A DNA stretch of 64,000 nt from Gilvimarinus algae (GCF_030518215.1 NZ_JAULRT010000062.1:124001-188000), one strand, 5' to 3'. Positions 1-10,343 are shown, counted from the first letter of the stretch. The notes: a model not told the origin generated them from the sequence alone. Numbers and translations are program-made.

Positions 1-143
1 GCTGCCGTCCTTTCTACCGGTGCTTAGCACGGGCAAATCTTTACGCTTTTTTTGCATCCGGCCCGGCAGGCCGCCGACCTTTTATGTTATTTTTAGCGCC
101 ATATGCTATATAAATAATAACGAGTAATGCCCGGTGAAGCCCC

Positions 144-1448
144 ATGGCCGCAAAACTGCGCTTGGAAAAAACCCTGTTTGTATTGGTGGTGCTGACCGCT
201 GTGGCGATCTTCGGGCGAGATTGGTTACTGCGTGAAACCTTTGTCATTGATCCGGCGGCCGACTTTAATTCCCGCCTGTACGGCGACAAGAATGCTGGCG
301 GTACCACGGACACGGAACTTCTCTCCAGAAGCCCGGAGGGATTTGAGTGGCGCTGTGATCTGCGTTCCGGGTCGGCTTACCCCTATTGCGGGTTCGAGAT
401 TTTTATCGGTGAGAGCCGCACTCGTGGTATCGACATGAGCGACTACCAAAAAGTCCGGCTCTGGCTCGACTACGAGGGGGTGAACACGTCCATTCGTGTA
501 TTTTTACGCAATTTCGACCGTCGCTACAGTTCTGCGGCCGATGACACCTCCACCAAATACAATCAAGTGGAGTTTGCCGCCGACTCGCCCCAGGATTTCT
601 ACGAGTTTGGCTTTGATGATTTCTTTGTCGCCAACTGGTGGTTGCGAGAGCACAACATCCCCCCCCACTTGAGTCATCCGCAGTTCAACAATCTGGTGAG
701 CCTGGAAATCCAGACCGGCTCCGGGCATATGTTGGGAGAGCACCGATTTGCCCTGCGCCGAGTCGAGTTGGTGGGACAACGTTACGATACCGCTGATTGG
801 TACTTGGGGATTATTCTCGCCTGGGCGGGTGTAATTCTGGGCTTTCTGGCTTACCGGGTTGCAGTGCTCACCGGCGAGGTGCGCGATCGCAAGATCCGCG
901 AGCAGGAACTGATAGAGGTAAATGCCCTGCTCGACACTCGCAGTCGGCAGCTGGAAACCCTTGCCAAAACCGACTCGCTCACGGGGGCGTTTAATCGCCA
1001 GGGGATTGAAGAGGCCATTAAGCATGGCTTGTGGGAGTGGCGGCACGACCACAAGCCGCTGTCTATTGTGATGATGGACGTCGATCACTTTAAGCAGATC
1101 AACGATACCTATGGTCACAGCGTGGGCGATATCGTGCTTGCGGGTATCTCCTCTCTGGTCAAAGAACACATTCGCACCACGGATCTCTTTGCCCGCTGGG
1201 GTGGGGAAGAGTTTGTGCTGGTGTGCCGCAATACCCGCATTAACTATGCGGCGCACATTGCCGAGAAGCTCCGCCGGTTGATTGCCGAGCACGACTTTGA
1301 GGAGGTGGGGCAGGTCACCGCAAGTTTTGGGGTGGCCGCGCTCAGTGGCAAAAGCAGTATTGAGGATTTGTTTCAAGGTGCGGACGAGGCACTGTACCGC
1401 GCGAAAGACAAAGGCCGAAATCGCACCGAAGTCGCCGGCGGGCTCTAG
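144..1448 (+). CDS. Membrane-bound diguanylate cyclase (GGDEF) with a periplasmic sensor domain
   Basis: Likely makes cyclic di-GMP from two GTP at the inner membrane. A first membrane helix (about residues 9-28) is followed by a periplasmic region of about 190 residues, a second helix (about 219-241), a short coiled-coil linker and a C-terminal GGDEF domain (about 276-432). The active-site motif is GGEEF at 353-357. An RxxD product-inhibition site (RTTD, 344-347) lies five residues before it, so feedback inhibition is expected. The periplasmic part has a beta-rich look resembling a carbohydrate-binding module, but I do not recognise the family. It stands alone and is convergent with apaH. 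The function of the catalytic half is secure; the signal sensed is unknown. Confidence 0.9.
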   Translation: MAAKLRLEKTLFVLVVLTAVAIFGRDWLLRETFVIDPAADFNSRLYGDKNAGGTTDTELLSRSPEGFEWRCDLRSGSAYPYCGFEIFIGESRTRGIDMSDYQKVRLWLDYEGVNTSIRVFLRNFDRRYSSAADDTSTKYNQVEFAADSPQDFYEFGFDDFFVANWWLREHNIPPHLSHPQFNNLVSLEIQTGSGHMLGEHRFALRRVELVGQRYDTADWYLGIILAWAGVILGFLAYRVAVLTGEVRDRKIREQELIEVNALLDTRSRQLETLAKTDSLTGAFNRQGIEEAIKHGLWEWRHDHKPLSIVMMDVDHFKQINDTYGHSVGDIVLAGISSLVKEHIRTTDLFARWGGEEFVLVCRNTRINYAAHIAEKLRRLIAEHDFEEVGQVTASFGVAALSGKSSIEDLFQGADEALYRAKDKGRNRTEVAGGL

Positions 1449-1499
1449 CGGGCAGTCAGGCGTTTTCGAGAACCCCCGAAAGGGCTCACTTGCGCTGAA

Positions 1500-2348
1500 T
1501 TAGCGAAAATCGCTGGCGCCAGCTTGACTGGGTTGGCCGGGACAGCGCGTGCGAAAGCGCTTGCCATCTTCGAGACGCAGTGCCGTCAGGCACCCACCCC
1601 ACACGCAACCAGTATCCAGCGCCGTGACATTGGCGGCATCGGCTTTGCCTTCGAGCGCGGCCCAGTGGCCGAAAACAATACGCTCTTTGCGACACAGATG
1701 ACTTGGGTGAGCAAACCAGGGTAGAAAACCGCTGGCGTGCCTTTTGCCCGTGGCAGTTTTGTTCTCAAACTCCAGCTCGCCGTCGAGCGTACAAAAGCGC
1801 ATCCGGGTAAAGTAGTTGGTAATCACCCGCAGTCGCTCATTGCCGATGAGTCGGTTTTTCCACTTGGCCGGTTGGTTACCGTACATGTTGGCCAGAAAGT
1901 CGTTGACATAGTCGCTTTGCAGGACAGCTTCGACCTCACGCGCATGCGCCGTCGCTTGGGTTAGATTCCAAATAGGCGGTATACCGGCATGGACCATGGT
2001 ATAGCCGAGCGCCCGGTCGGTGTGTAACAGCTTGCAGTGACGCAGCCAGTCGATCAGTTCTTCGCAGTCGTTGGCGCGCAGCAGCTGATCCAGAGTATCG
2101 AAGGAACTCTTTTTCTTGTGCCCGTAAGCCACGGCGATAAAGTGCAGGTCGTGGTTACCGAGCACGGCTGTGACCGCATCGCCCAATGAGTAAAGGTAGC
2201 GCAGGGTCGCCAGCGAGCTGGGGCCGCGATTGACGATATCGCCCGCGATCCAGAGCCGGTCGCTGGACGGGTCAAAGGCAATTTGATCCAGCAGGTCCTG
2301 CAGTGGTCGCAGACAACCCTGAATGTCGCCAATGGCGTAGGTACTCAT
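1500..2348 (-). CDS. apaH: Symmetrical bis(5'-nucleosyl)-tetraphosphatase ApaH
   Basis: Hydrolyses Ap4A to two ADP and removes Np4 caps from RNA in the cytoplasm. The calcineurin-type metallophosphatase motifs are all present: GDIQGC near the N-terminus, GDIVNRGP, GNHD and a downstream HAG. The 282-residue length is normal. It is the last gene of the leftward lptD-surA-pdxA-rsmA-apaG-apaH series, with only 7 bp separating it from apaG, as in Pseudomonas and enterics. Confidence 0.95.
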   Translation of the reverse strand: MSTYAIGDIQGCLRPLQDLLDQIAFDPSSDRLWIAGDIVNRGPSSLATLRYLYSLGDAVTAVLGNHDLHFIAVAYGHKKKSSFDTLDQLLRANDCEELIDWLRHCKLLHTDRALGYTMVHAGIPPIWNLTQATAHAREVEAVLQSDYVNDFLANMYGNQPAKWKNRLIGNERLRVITNYFTRMRFCTLDGELEFENKTATGKRHASGFLPWFAHPSHLCRKERIVFGHWAALEGKADAANVTALDTGCVWGGCLTALRLEDGKRFRTRCPGQPSQAGASDFR

Positions 2349-2355
2349 AGGCTCT

Positions 2356-2724
2356 CTAATGCAGTGCGCCCGGACGCACTAGGGCGAAGGCGGGTATGGC
2401 AGCTTCAAATTCCTGGCCACAGGGGCGGCGCATATGATAGCTGCCCTCCATGGTTCCACCCTGGGTTTGCAAGATAGCGCCGCTGGTATAACGAAAGTAG
2501 CCACCGGGCGGGATGCTCGGCTGTTCGCCCACCACACCTTCTCCTTTCACTTCCTGTACCTGATCTTCGGCATCGGTAATACGCCAGTGTCGGCTGATCA
2601 GTTGTGCGCTTTCCTCTCCGTGATTATGAATCGTGATGGTGTAGCGAAAGGCGTAACGGCGCAATTCGGGGGCGGATTGCTCCGGCAGATAGCCGGTTTC
2701 AACTTCAATGTCTATATCACTCAT
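2356..2724 (-). CDS. apaG: ApaG protein (fibronectin III-like fold)
   Basis: Small 122-residue protein of the ApaG family, which folds as a beta sandwich. Its role is still unsettled; links to Co2+/Mg2+ phenotypes and to pyrophosphate binding have been reported. The N-terminal YRYTITIHN-type strand and a glycine-rich GxxPxIPPGGxFxYTSG segment are typical. Its start overlaps the end of rsmA by 8 bp, indicating translational coupling in the operon. Confidence 0.93.
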   Translation of the reverse strand: MSDIDIEVETGYLPEQSAPELRRYAFRYTITIHNHGEESAQLISRHWRITDAEDQVQEVKGEGVVGEQPSIPPGGYFRYTSGAILQTQGGTMEGSYHMRRPCGQEFEAAIPAFALVRPGALH

Positions 2725-3538
2725 CGGCTTGTAACAAATCGTCTATGGCATCGCTCAGGGCAACAAAGTCGGCAACGGACAGCGCCTCAGCGCGTTTGCC
2801 GGTATCAACCGGTAAACCGTCCATCTGCTCGGGTTCAAGCAGGGATTTTAACGCATTGCGCAGAGTTTTGCGGCGCTGACCAAAAGCCGCCGCCACCAAT
2901 TTTTCCAGTGTTGCCACGTTTTTTGCCACGTGGGGGAGCTGATGGTAGGGCTCGAGTCGGACAATGGCCGAGTCGACCTTGGGAGCGGGGTCAAAGGAGC
3001 CCGGCGGCACGTCAAACAGCCACGACACCTTACAATAATACTGCACCATAACCGTCAGGCGCCCATAGGATTTTTCGCCCGGCTGCGCAGCGAGGCGCTT
3101 AACCACCTCCTTTTGCAGCATAAAGTGCATGTCTTTGACCTGGGCCGCGTAGCTGATCAGATGAAAAATCAAGGGTGTGGAGATGTTGTAGGGCAGGTTG
3201 CCGACTATGCGCAAAGGTTTACCTGGCTCCGCCAGCTCGGCAAAATCAAATTTCAGGGCGTCGGCCTGATGCAGGCTAAAACCAGGGTGCTTTTCAAAGC
3301 GGACCTTAAGCCAGGGGACCAGGTCGCGGTCCAGTTCAATCACATGCAGGGTCTCGGCGCGCTCGGCCAGAGGCTCGGTCAGGGCGCCCTGACCGGGGCC
3401 GATTTCCACCAGTATTTCCCCCGCGCGCGGGTGCACTGAGCGTGCAATCTGGCTAATGATGGCGTGGTCCACCAGAAAATTCTGGCCAAACCGCTTGCGG
3501 GCGCGGTGTGGATTGCCCGGGGTTATCGGGTGTTTCAT
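2717..3538 (-). CDS. rsmA: 16S rRNA (A1518/A1519) dimethyltransferase RsmA (KsgA)
   Basis: Uses S-adenosylmethionine to dimethylate the two adjacent adenines in helix 45 of 16S rRNA, a late ribosome-assembly checkpoint. A GQNFL start region is followed by the SAM-binding [10 protein letters not shown] motif and the catalytic NLPYN motif. The 273-residue length is standard. It overlaps pdxA by 4 bp (ATGA) and apaG by 8 bp, so it belongs to a tightly coupled operon. Confidence 0.96.
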   Translation of the reverse strand: MKHPITPGNPHRARKRFGQNFLVDHAIISQIARSVHPRAGEILVEIGPGQGALTEPLAERAETLHVIELDRDLVPWLKVRFEKHPGFSLHQADALKFDFAELAEPGKPLRIVGNLPYNISTPLIFHLISYAAQVKDMHFMLQKEVVKRLAAQPGEKSYGRLTVMVQYYCKVSWLFDVPPGSFDPAPKVDSAIVRLEPYHQLPHVAKNVATLEKLVAAAFGQRRKTLRNALKSLLEPEQMDGLPVDTGKRAEALSVADFVALSDAIDDLLQADE

Positions 3539-4539
3539 AGTCTGCTCGATTGTCGGGCGCGGGCCATTTGACGGGCATAGTCCAGCGCGGTATCGAGGCT
3601 GCCGCCATCGGCCTTGCCGGTGCCTGCCAGATCCAGAGCCGTACCGTGATCGACCGACGTGCGGATAATGGGCAGCCCCAGAGTAATGTTGACCGCTTGG
3701 CCAAAGCCCTTGAACTTGAGAACCGGCAGCCCTTGATCGTGGTACATGGCCAGCACCGCATCGGCGCTGTCCAGATGTTTGGGGGTGAACAGGGTGTCGG
3801 CCGGAAGTGGGCCGAAAAGCTTCATCCCCTCGTCGCGCAATGCCTGCAGAGTGGGCTCAATAATGTCGATTTCTTCGCGTCCCAGGTGGCCGCTTTCGCC
3901 GGCGTGGGGGTTGAGGCCGCACACCAAAATCCTGGGCTCGGCAATCCCAAAATCTTGCACCAGATCGCTGTGCAGAATACGCACAATGCTGTCCAATCGC
4001 TCAGCCGTGATGGCACTGGCGACGTCTTTCAGCGGCAGATGAGTTGTCACCAATGCGACTCGCAACCCTTCTGTGGCGAGCATCATCACCACAAGAGGCG
4101 TGTGAGTGCGCTCGGCGAGATACTCCGTATGGCCACTGAAGGTGATACCGGCGTCGTTGATAATGCCTTTGTGCACAGGCGCGGTGACCAGTGCGTCAAA
4201 GTGTCCGGCCGTGCAGCCGTCGATGGCCGCGTCCAGGGTGTCGAGCACATAGCGGGCATTGGCCGGGTTCAGCTTGCCTGGCTCGGTGGGCGCGCGCAGT
4301 GCGACCGGTAACAGGTTGAGCGAACCGGCCGGCGCGGGATCAAAAGCTTGCCCGGCACTGATCAGGCGCACATCAATTGTCAGGCCAAGGGCGTGGGCGC
4401 GTTCTTTGAGCAAGTCCGGATCGGCAATGATCACACAGTCGCTGGCATCTCCGCGGGCGGCCAGGCCCAGCACCAAATCTGGGCCGATACCGGCCGGCTC
4501 TCCGGGGGTGATGGCAAGGCGCAGGGGCGGCTTGCGCAT
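3535..4539 (-). CDS. pdxA: 4-hydroxythreonine-4-phosphate dehydrogenase PdxA
   Basis: NAD-dependent oxidation and decarboxylation step of pyridoxal 5'-phosphate synthesis in the DXP-dependent route. An N-terminal [12 protein letters not shown] signature, the FSGHTEYLA metal and substrate region, GLNPHAGE and a C-terminal MYHDQG motif are all present. The 334-residue length is normal. The start codon shares one base with the surA stop (TAATG arrangement), and the 3' end overlaps rsmA by 4 bp. Confidence 0.96.
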   Translation of the reverse strand: MRKPPLRLAITPGEPAGIGPDLVLGLAARGDASDCVIIADPDLLKERAHALGLTIDVRLISAGQAFDPAPAGSLNLLPVALRAPTEPGKLNPANARYVLDTLDAAIDGCTAGHFDALVTAPVHKGIINDAGITFSGHTEYLAERTHTPLVVMMLATEGLRVALVTTHLPLKDVASAITAERLDSIVRILHSDLVQDFGIAEPRILVCGLNPHAGESGHLGREEIDIIEPTLQALRDEGMKLFGPLPADTLFTPKHLDSADAVLAMYHDQGLPVLKFKGFGQAVNITLGLPIIRTSVDHGTALDLAGTGKADGGSLDTALDYARQMARARQSSRL

Positions 4540-5873
4540 TAGCTCTCGAGGTCCTTAAGGTCGATAAAAGCGCTTTCTTTGAGCTCGGTTTGCCAGACTT
4601 GCAGCTCTTCATTAAAACGGCGCTCGCGCATCATTTGGGCGGCCTTGTTGCGCACCACCAGATCGCTCATGTCTTCCTGCCGGCGGTCCACGACCTGCAG
4701 GATGTGCCAGCCGAATTGGCTCTTGAACGGGCCGGTGATTTCCCCGATTTCGGTTTGCGCCATGGCGTTTTCAAAGGCCGGCACGAACATCCCCGGGTTG
4801 GCCCAACCGAGGTCGCCGCCTTCGAGCATGGAACCGATGTCTTCGGAGTTTTCCCGAGCCATCTCGGCGAAATCGGCGCCGTCTTCAATTTTTTGTTTTA
4901 TCTCGGTGAGCTTTTCCTGGGCGGTTTCGTCGTCCATGATCTCGCTGGTTTTAATCAGAATGTGGCGCGCCTTGGTCTGTTGCACCAGCTGCTCGCCGCC
5001 GCCGCGCTGCTCGAAGTTTTTCAGCAGGTGAAAGCCAGCACCTGAGCGAATGGGCTCGGAGACCTCACCGACCTCCAGGCCGCTGACGACTTCACTGAAC
5101 AGTTCCGGCAATTGCGCCAATTTGCGCCAGCCCAGATCGCCGCCGTCCAGAGCCGTTTGGTCATCGGAGTGGCCTATGGCCAGTTGGCCAAAGTCCGCGC
5201 CCTCTTGCAGCTGCTGGTAGAGCTTTTCGGCTTCGGCTTTGGCGGCCTCTACTTCCTCCTGGCTGGCGGACGATGAGGCGCTGATCAGAATATGTCCCAG
5301 GTGGTAATCCGGTGAGGTGGCAAACTTGCCATCGCTGGAGGCGAGGAAATTGTCGATCTCTTGGTCGGTGACGCGAATACGGCTGTTGACCACCCCCTGC
5401 TGGACTTGGTTAAGCAGCAGGTCGCGACGGATTTTTTCGCGCATGTGGGCGAGGGTCATTCCGTCCTGGGCGAGATTGGCGGCCAGCTCGTCCATGGAGC
5501 TCATGCCGTTGTTGGCCATAATTTGTTGCAGCGTGTCATTCAGCTGCTGATCGGACACCTCCATCCCATAGCGGGCGGCCTCTTCGAGCTGCAATTGCTC
5601 GAGAATCAGTTGGTCCAGAATCTGCTGATCCAGCACATCCATGGGGGGCAGTTGATCATACTGCCCCTGCAGGCGCTGCATGACGGCGCCTTTGCGGGCA
5701 TCAAATTCACTTTGCAGGACAACGCCGTCGTTGACCACGGCGATCACCCGGTCGAGGATCTGGGTTTCCGCCAGGGCGGCAGGGGCCAGAGCAAGTGCCA
5801 GGGCGCCGGCGAGGCCAATGCAGGCCCGGCGCAGAGTAGAGGGTGGTGTGGATGTTGTTTGCATATCACTCAC
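4539..5873 (-). CDS. surA: Periplasmic chaperone and peptidyl-prolyl isomerase SurA
   Basis: Escorts unfolded outer-membrane proteins across the periplasm. A cleavable signal peptide ends at an ALA site near residue 35. Then come a SurA N-terminal chaperone domain ([15 protein letters not shown] start) and two parvulin domains (roughly 185-285 and 300-400), each with the GGDLGW signature. The listed start is a GTG; an in-frame ATG nine bases inside (5864) is an equally possible start. It follows lptD by only 5 bp, fitting its role in LptD folding. Confidence 0.95.
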   Translation of the reverse strand: MSDMQTTSTPPSTLRRACIGLAGALALALAPAALAETQILDRVIAVVNDGVVLQSEFDARKGAVMQRLQGQYDQLPPMDVLDQQILDQLILEQLQLEEAARYGMEVSDQQLNDTLQQIMANNGMSSMDELAANLAQDGMTLAHMREKIRRDLLLNQVQQGVVNSRIRVTDQEIDNFLASSDGKFATSPDYHLGHILISASSSASQEEVEAAKAEAEKLYQQLQEGADFGQLAIGHSDDQTALDGGDLGWRKLAQLPELFSEVVSGLEVGEVSEPIRSGAGFHLLKNFEQRGGGEQLVQQTKARHILIKTSEIMDDETAQEKLTEIKQKIEDGADFAEMARENSEDIGSMLEGGDLGWANPGMFVPAFENAMAQTEIGEITGPFKSQFGWHILQVVDRRQEDMSDLVVRNKAAQMMRERRFNEELQVWQTELKESAFIDLKDLES

Positions 5874-5878
5874 TAAAT

Positions 5879-8404
5879 TTATTGGAAGTTGTCTTCGCGT
5901 TCGGCATAGCCAAGCAGGGTTTTGCTCAGCAAGCTGCCTACCCGGTCGCTGATGCTGGCCAGCCCCTTGAGTTGAAGATCGATAAAGTAGCCTCGATCGT
6001 AATCGTTGTTTGTCACGGTTTCCAGCTGATTGCCGCTGTTGTAGTCAAAATTCAGCCATTCGCGCCACATCAGGCGCACCCGGTAGCAGCAGTCGTTGTA
6101 TTCGAGCCCGGCGTAGGTGTCGAGTTCCAGGTCGAAGGTAAAATCGTAGTTGGCCCGGGCAAAAAGGCTCCAGCTGTCGGTCACGGGCACAAAAGCGCCT
6201 ACATCCAATTGATCCAGGCTGCGGTCGTCCGCCGGGGACGGGTTGAGATCGTTGCCGCTTACCCGGCGCTGGAAACGGTAGGTCAGGCTCAGCAGCCGGT
6301 CGGCGTCGTCCGCGTACTGGACGCTGGCACTGGCGCTGGTGAGCTGATGATCGTGCTGGTCATAAAGGGCATCGCCTGAGAGGCGGAAGCGGTCTGAGAT
6401 CCTTGCACTGATGCGCCCGGCGTATTCCGATTGCCGGTAGCGCTCGGATTCGGGTTGGTTTTCCGGGTCCAGGGCCACGCGGGGCGGATCAAACCGGTAG
6501 ATCTGCCCGAGGCTGAGTGCCAGACGCTCCTGGCCAGTGCGGGCCGAAATAAAGCGGGTGGTAATGCCGGCACTCAACTGGTTGGCATCGTCGATCCGGT
6601 CGCCACCGGTAAAGCGCGTGGTGCGGAACAATTGGTTGTAATCAAATGTGATGTAGCGCGTGTCAAAGGCGATGGGCGCATTGGTGTCGTTGAGCGGCTG
6701 GTAGATGGACGAGTGATCCTCGTAGTCACTATAAAAGTAAAACAGCCGCGGCTCGAGGGTCTGTATAAAGCTGCTGCCGCCGAGCTCGCCGAAGCGTTCG
6801 AAGAACAAGCCCGCGTCCAGGCTGGCTTGAGGCACGACCAGCGATGGCGAGTCGCTGTGCACCGCAGCGGCTGGCATCGCGCCGCTGGTATCAAAGTCGG
6901 CCTGCTGCAGCTGATAACTGAGGGTCTTGACGCCTACCTCGGGGGTGACAAATCCCCACTGCCAGCGCTTGTCCCAGGCAAGGCGATAATCGGTGTTGAG
7001 CCGTTCACCCACCACCAGTGAGTCGGTGGGGCGCTGGTAGTGGTTCACCAGGTCAAAGCGCGTGTAGTCGTTGTCCAGCTTCAGCAACCAGTCACCCTGC
7101 GCATAGCGGCCGCGTGCATAGAGATGGGGCAGTTCTTTGTAAGGTCTTTGCGATGCTTCGTTCAGGTAGCGAGTTTCTCGGGCGCTGGCCCCCAGATCCC
7201 AGTGATCGCTGGCGTAACTGACCGCGCCAAATTTCTGCAGGCTGGACTGGTATTCCACGTCCACATCACTGCTGGTGATATCGCGCAAGTAATCCACATC
7301 GCTGACATCGGTGTAGTCGATACGGGTTTTGAGCCTAGATTTGCGCCCGCCGGTCTGCTCGAGCTGAACCAGCCAGCGGTCCTCACCTTTATAGGGGTAG
7401 GCTTCTTCTTCGGTCAACTCGCCAGAGGCAATGTCGTTCTCCGCCTGGCGATCGTAGCCGCCTTTGTCATCGGCCAGAAAGGCACCGGACACGTCGGTGG
7501 CAAAATAGCTCGACAAGTGACGGAACTCGGCGTCCAGCAGGGTGCCGCGCTTTTCCAGGTAGCGGGGCGTAAAGGTGGCGTCCATTTGCGGCGCAATGTT
7601 CCAGTAGATCGGCTGGGCGTACTCCACGCCGTTACTGGTACTGGTGCTGAACGAGGGAAACAACAACCCGCTCTGTCGCTCATCGCCCACAGGAAAAATC
7701 ATGTAGGGGATGTAGAGCACTGGCACATTCTTGATTTCCAGCCGGGCGTGTTTGGCGGTACCGTAATTTTGCTCCGGGTGCAGTGCGAGCTCGGCGGCCC
7801 GCAGACGCCAGAATTCGCTGTCTGGCTCGCAAGTACTGAGGCTGCCGTCGCTGAGTTTGAGAAGCCGCTCGCCGAACTTCTCCAGCCGGCTGGCTTCCCC
7901 ATGAATCCGCGACTCGTGCAGAACAAACCGGGCGTTATCCAAAGTGGCATCTTCGCTGTGGGTAACCAGGCGGGCACGATCGGCGCGAATGAGCAACCCC
8001 TCTTCTCTGAGAGTAATGTCCTCTTCCAGGAGTAATTCCCGGGTTTGTTGGTTGAGTTGCGCTTTTTGCGTCTGCAGTAGCCGAGGCCCTTGACGCAGCT
8101 CCACATCCCCCTCCAACGTGATTTCACGCCCGCCGCTGGCACTGGAGCGGTTCGCCCTGACATTGATGGGGGTTTGGTCGAGCGGTGCGGCGTCTTCAGG
8201 TGGGGTGTAGGGGCTGATATAGGCGCCGCAACAGCCGGCTGGCAAACGCTCAAGGGCCTCGGCGGGCAACTCGCGGGCCGGTACCCAGTCCATCGGGTGA
8301 GCCGTTCGGTCAGTCTGCTCAGCGCGCGCACAGACCGCCGCCAGCACCAGCAGGGCAGTGGAGATTGTCACGGGGGCTGGCGATATGGGGTTTCTTGCGG
8401 CCAT
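5879..8404 (-). CDS. lptD: LPS-assembly outer-membrane protein LptD
   Basis: Outer-membrane translocon that, with LptE, inserts lipopolysaccharide into the outer leaflet. A signal peptide is followed by an N-terminal OstA/LptA-like jellyroll (from about residue 85) and a long C-terminal beta barrel. Cysteines fit the LptD disulfide scheme: a CC pair near residue 58, a single Cys near 190 and a CC pair in the last strands. GTG, TTG and ATG codons lie in tandem at 8410, 8407 and 8404; ATG at 8404 is preferred because a GAGAA stretch sits six bases upstream. It is divergent from amgK. Confidence 0.95.
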   Translation of the reverse strand: MAARNPISPAPVTISTALLVLAAVCARAEQTDRTAHPMDWVPARELPAEALERLPAGCCGAYISPYTPPEDAAPLDQTPINVRANRSSASGGREITLEGDVELRQGPRLLQTQKAQLNQQTRELLLEEDITLREEGLLIRADRARLVTHSEDATLDNARFVLHESRIHGEASRLEKFGERLLKLSDGSLSTCEPDSEFWRLRAAELALHPEQNYGTAKHARLEIKNVPVLYIPYMIFPVGDERQSGLLFPSFSTSTSNGVEYAQPIYWNIAPQMDATFTPRYLEKRGTLLDAEFRHLSSYFATDVSGAFLADDKGGYDRQAENDIASGELTEEEAYPYKGEDRWLVQLEQTGGRKSRLKTRIDYTDVSDVDYLRDITSSDVDVEYQSSLQKFGAVSYASDHWDLGASARETRYLNEASQRPYKELPHLYARGRYAQGDWLLKLDNDYTRFDLVNHYQRPTDSLVVGERLNTDYRLAWDKRWQWGFVTPEVGVKTLSYQLQQADFDTSGAMPAAAVHSDSPSLVVPQASLDAGLFFERFGELGGSSFIQTLEPRLFYFYSDYEDHSSIYQPLNDTNAPIAFDTRYITFDYNQLFRTTRFTGGDRIDDANQLSAGITTRFISARTGQERLALSLGQIYRFDPPRVALDPENQPESERYRQSEYAGRISARISDRFRLSGDALYDQHDHQLTSASASVQYADDADRLLSLTYRFQRRVSGNDLNPSPADDRSLDQLDVGAFVPVTDSWSLFARANYDFTFDLELDTYAGLEYNDCCYRVRLMWREWLNFDYNSGNQLETVTNNDYDRGYFIDLQLKGLASISDRVGSLLSKTLLGYAEREDNFQ

Positions 8405-8555
8405 CAACACTTCTCGGGTTTGCCCAGGGGCGCGAATCAGCGGGCAATTCTACTGTATAAGTGCGCCATTAGACCAATTTGTCGCAGGGTGGTTTGGCTG
8501 AATCCTGTATTGCCGTAAAATGTGAGAACAAGTCTATAAAAGGAAACAAGATTTC

Positions 8556-9629
8556 GTGGTTGCCACCAATCAAGAGCAGGACCAACGCCGGGCGGCTCTA
8601 GCCCGGTGGGTGAGCGGCGTGTTGGCCCGCGACTGTCAGCTCGTCGCTCTGGGCGGTGATGCGGGCGCCCGCCGGTATTTCACCCTGGCCCAGCAGCCAG
8701 CTCTGCTGGCAGTGGATGCGCCCCCTGAAAGCGAAAATACCGCGCAATTTATGCGCGTGGCAGATATGCTCCGCCAGCGGGGGATACGGGTCCCCGAGGT
8801 TCAGGCGGCAGATGCCGAGAAGGGCTTTTTGCTGGTGGAGCATTTGGGGCAGACGCTCCTGGCCGACGCGGTGACAGTCGATACCGCGCCACTGCTTTAC
8901 GGGGAGGCGCTGTTTACCCTTTTGGGGATGGCCCAGATTCCCACTGCCGGGGCGCAGGTCCCGGTGTATGACCGGGCGTTTGTGTTGCGCGAGCTAGAGA
9001 TTTTTCGCCAGTGGTTTGTCTCACAGCTGCTCGGCATCACCCTTAGCGATGCTGAGCAGTTGTTGTGCGATAGCCTCTTTGAGCTCCTGGCCCAGGCGGC
9101 CCTGACTCAACCCCAGGTTTTTATGCATCGGGACTACCATTCCCGCAATATCCTGCTGCTTGAGCAGCGCCCGGCAGTGATTGATTTCCAGGATGCGGTT
9201 ATCGGCCCTGTGACCTACGACCTGGTTTCCCTGCTCAAAGATTGCTACCTGAAATTGCCCGCCGCCGATCGGCGGCGCTGGGCTCTCGTGTACGGCGATC
9301 TCGCGCGCGATGCTGGTCTGATTGACCCACCTTCAGCCGAGGCTTTTCTGCGAGATTTTGACTGGATGGGGTTGCAGCGCCATCTTAAGGTCCTGGGCAT
9401 CTTCGCCCGTTTGGCCCTGCGCGATAACAAGCCCCGCTATCTCAACGACTTGCCGCGGGTGCTCGGTTATGTGCTGGAGGTGCTCGATGGCTATACGGAA
9501 CTGAGCGATTTTGGCCACTGGTTCCGCGCCCGAATCATGCCCGCCTGCGAGCAAAGCGACTGGTTTTTACAATCTGGCTTGCATTCTACGGCTTATCCCG
9601 CCCCCGCAGCACAGGGTGAGTCACCATGA
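8556..9629 (+). CDS. amgK: N-acetylmuramate/GlcNAc 1-kinase AmgK
   Basis: Anomeric sugar kinase of the aminoglycoside phosphotransferase fold, making MurNAc-1-phosphate in the peptidoglycan recycling shortcut known from Pseudomonas. The catalytic HRDYHSRN loop and the Mg-binding IDFQD motif are intact. Translation starts at GTG 8556, just after a purine-rich AGGAAACAAG stretch. The stop overlaps the murU start by 4 bp, and the pair is divergent from lptD, which is the conserved Pseudomonas-type arrangement. The family name rests on sequence motifs plus this synteny. Confidence 0.9.
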   Translation: MVATNQEQDQRRAALARWVSGVLARDCQLVALGGDAGARRYFTLAQQPALLAVDAPPESENTAQFMRVADMLRQRGIRVPEVQAADAEKGFLLVEHLGQTLLADAVTVDTAPLLYGEALFTLLGMAQIPTAGAQVPVYDRAFVLRELEIFRQWFVSQLLGITLSDAEQLLCDSLFELLAQAALTQPQVFMHRDYHSRNILLLEQRPAVIDFQDAVIGPVTYDLVSLLKDCYLKLPAADRRRWALVYGDLARDAGLIDPPSAEAFLRDFDWMGLQRHLKVLGIFARLALRDNKPRYLNDLPRVLGYVLEVLDGYTELSDFGHWFRARIMPACEQSDWFLQSGLHSTAYPAPAAQGESP

Positions 9630-10306
9630 AAGCCATGATTCTCGCCGCCGGGCTCGGCAAACGCATGCGCCCGCTGACAGACTCGCTGCCCAAGCCGTTG
9701 ATAGAAGTGCGCGGCAAACCCCTGATCGCATGGCACCTGGAGCGCATTGCCCGCGCTGGCATTACCGAGGTCGTGATTAACCTCGCCTACCTCGGCCATA
9801 TGATTCGCGATTACGTTGGCGATGGCAGCCGCTGGGGACTGAGCGTGCATTATTCCGAGGAGCCTGAGCCGCTAGAGACGGGCGGCGCCATAGTGCACGC
9901 CTCCGGTTTGCTGGGGCACGAGCCGTTTGTGTTGGTCAATGCCGATGTGTTTACACAATTCGAGATTTTGAAGTTAACTACGCCGGAGCTTCGGCCCGAA
10001 GAGATGGGCAGGCTAGTGTTGGTGCCCAATCCTGAGTTCAAGGAGATAGGTGATTTTTCGCTAGCCGATGATGGAGTCTTGCTGCCTTGCGGTGCAGACA
10101 GAAATTTCACTTTCGCCGGAATAAGTTTATTGCGCCCAAGCATGATCACCTCATACCCCCAAAGGCGCAGAGTATTTGGTTTAGCGGAAGTGTTTCGCTG
10201 GTGCATTTCTCGTCGGCAGTTGACTGGCCTGTTCTATGGCGGGCTTTGGAGCGACGTAGGTACAATCGCCCGCTTAGAAGCTCTTAATTTTCATCAGGCT
10301 GAGTGA
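9626..10306 (+). CDS. murU: N-acetylmuramate-1-phosphate uridylyltransferase MurU
   Basis: Transfers UMP from UTP to MurNAc-1-phosphate, giving UDP-MurNAc and so bypassing MurA, the fosfomycin target. The nucleotidyltransferase signature LAAGLGKRMRPLT followed by PKPL is at the N-terminus, with a VNADV metal site near residue 108. The 226-residue length matches MurU. It is translationally coupled to amgK by a 4-bp overlap. A phosphatase (MupP) for the preceding step is not in the window. Confidence 0.9.
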   Translation: MKAMILAAGLGKRMRPLTDSLPKPLIEVRGKPLIAWHLERIARAGITEVVINLAYLGHMIRDYVGDGSRWGLSVHYSEEPEPLETGGAIVHASGLLGHEPFVLVNADVFTQFEILKLTTPELRPEEMGRLVLVPNPEFKEIGDFSLADDGVLLPCGADRNFTFAGISLLRPSMITSYPQRRRVFGLAEVFRWCISRRQLTGLFYGGLWSDVGTIARLEALNFHQAE

Positions 10307-10343
10307 AAGATGCGAACTCGTGGGCCCGCCCGAGATCGTGCTT

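Noticed and set aside
504-1376. 290-codon minus-strand frame opposite the diguanylate cyclase gene
   Set aside because: Lies wholly antisense to a well-supported gene and shows no domain; typical of moderate-to-high-GC shadow frames.
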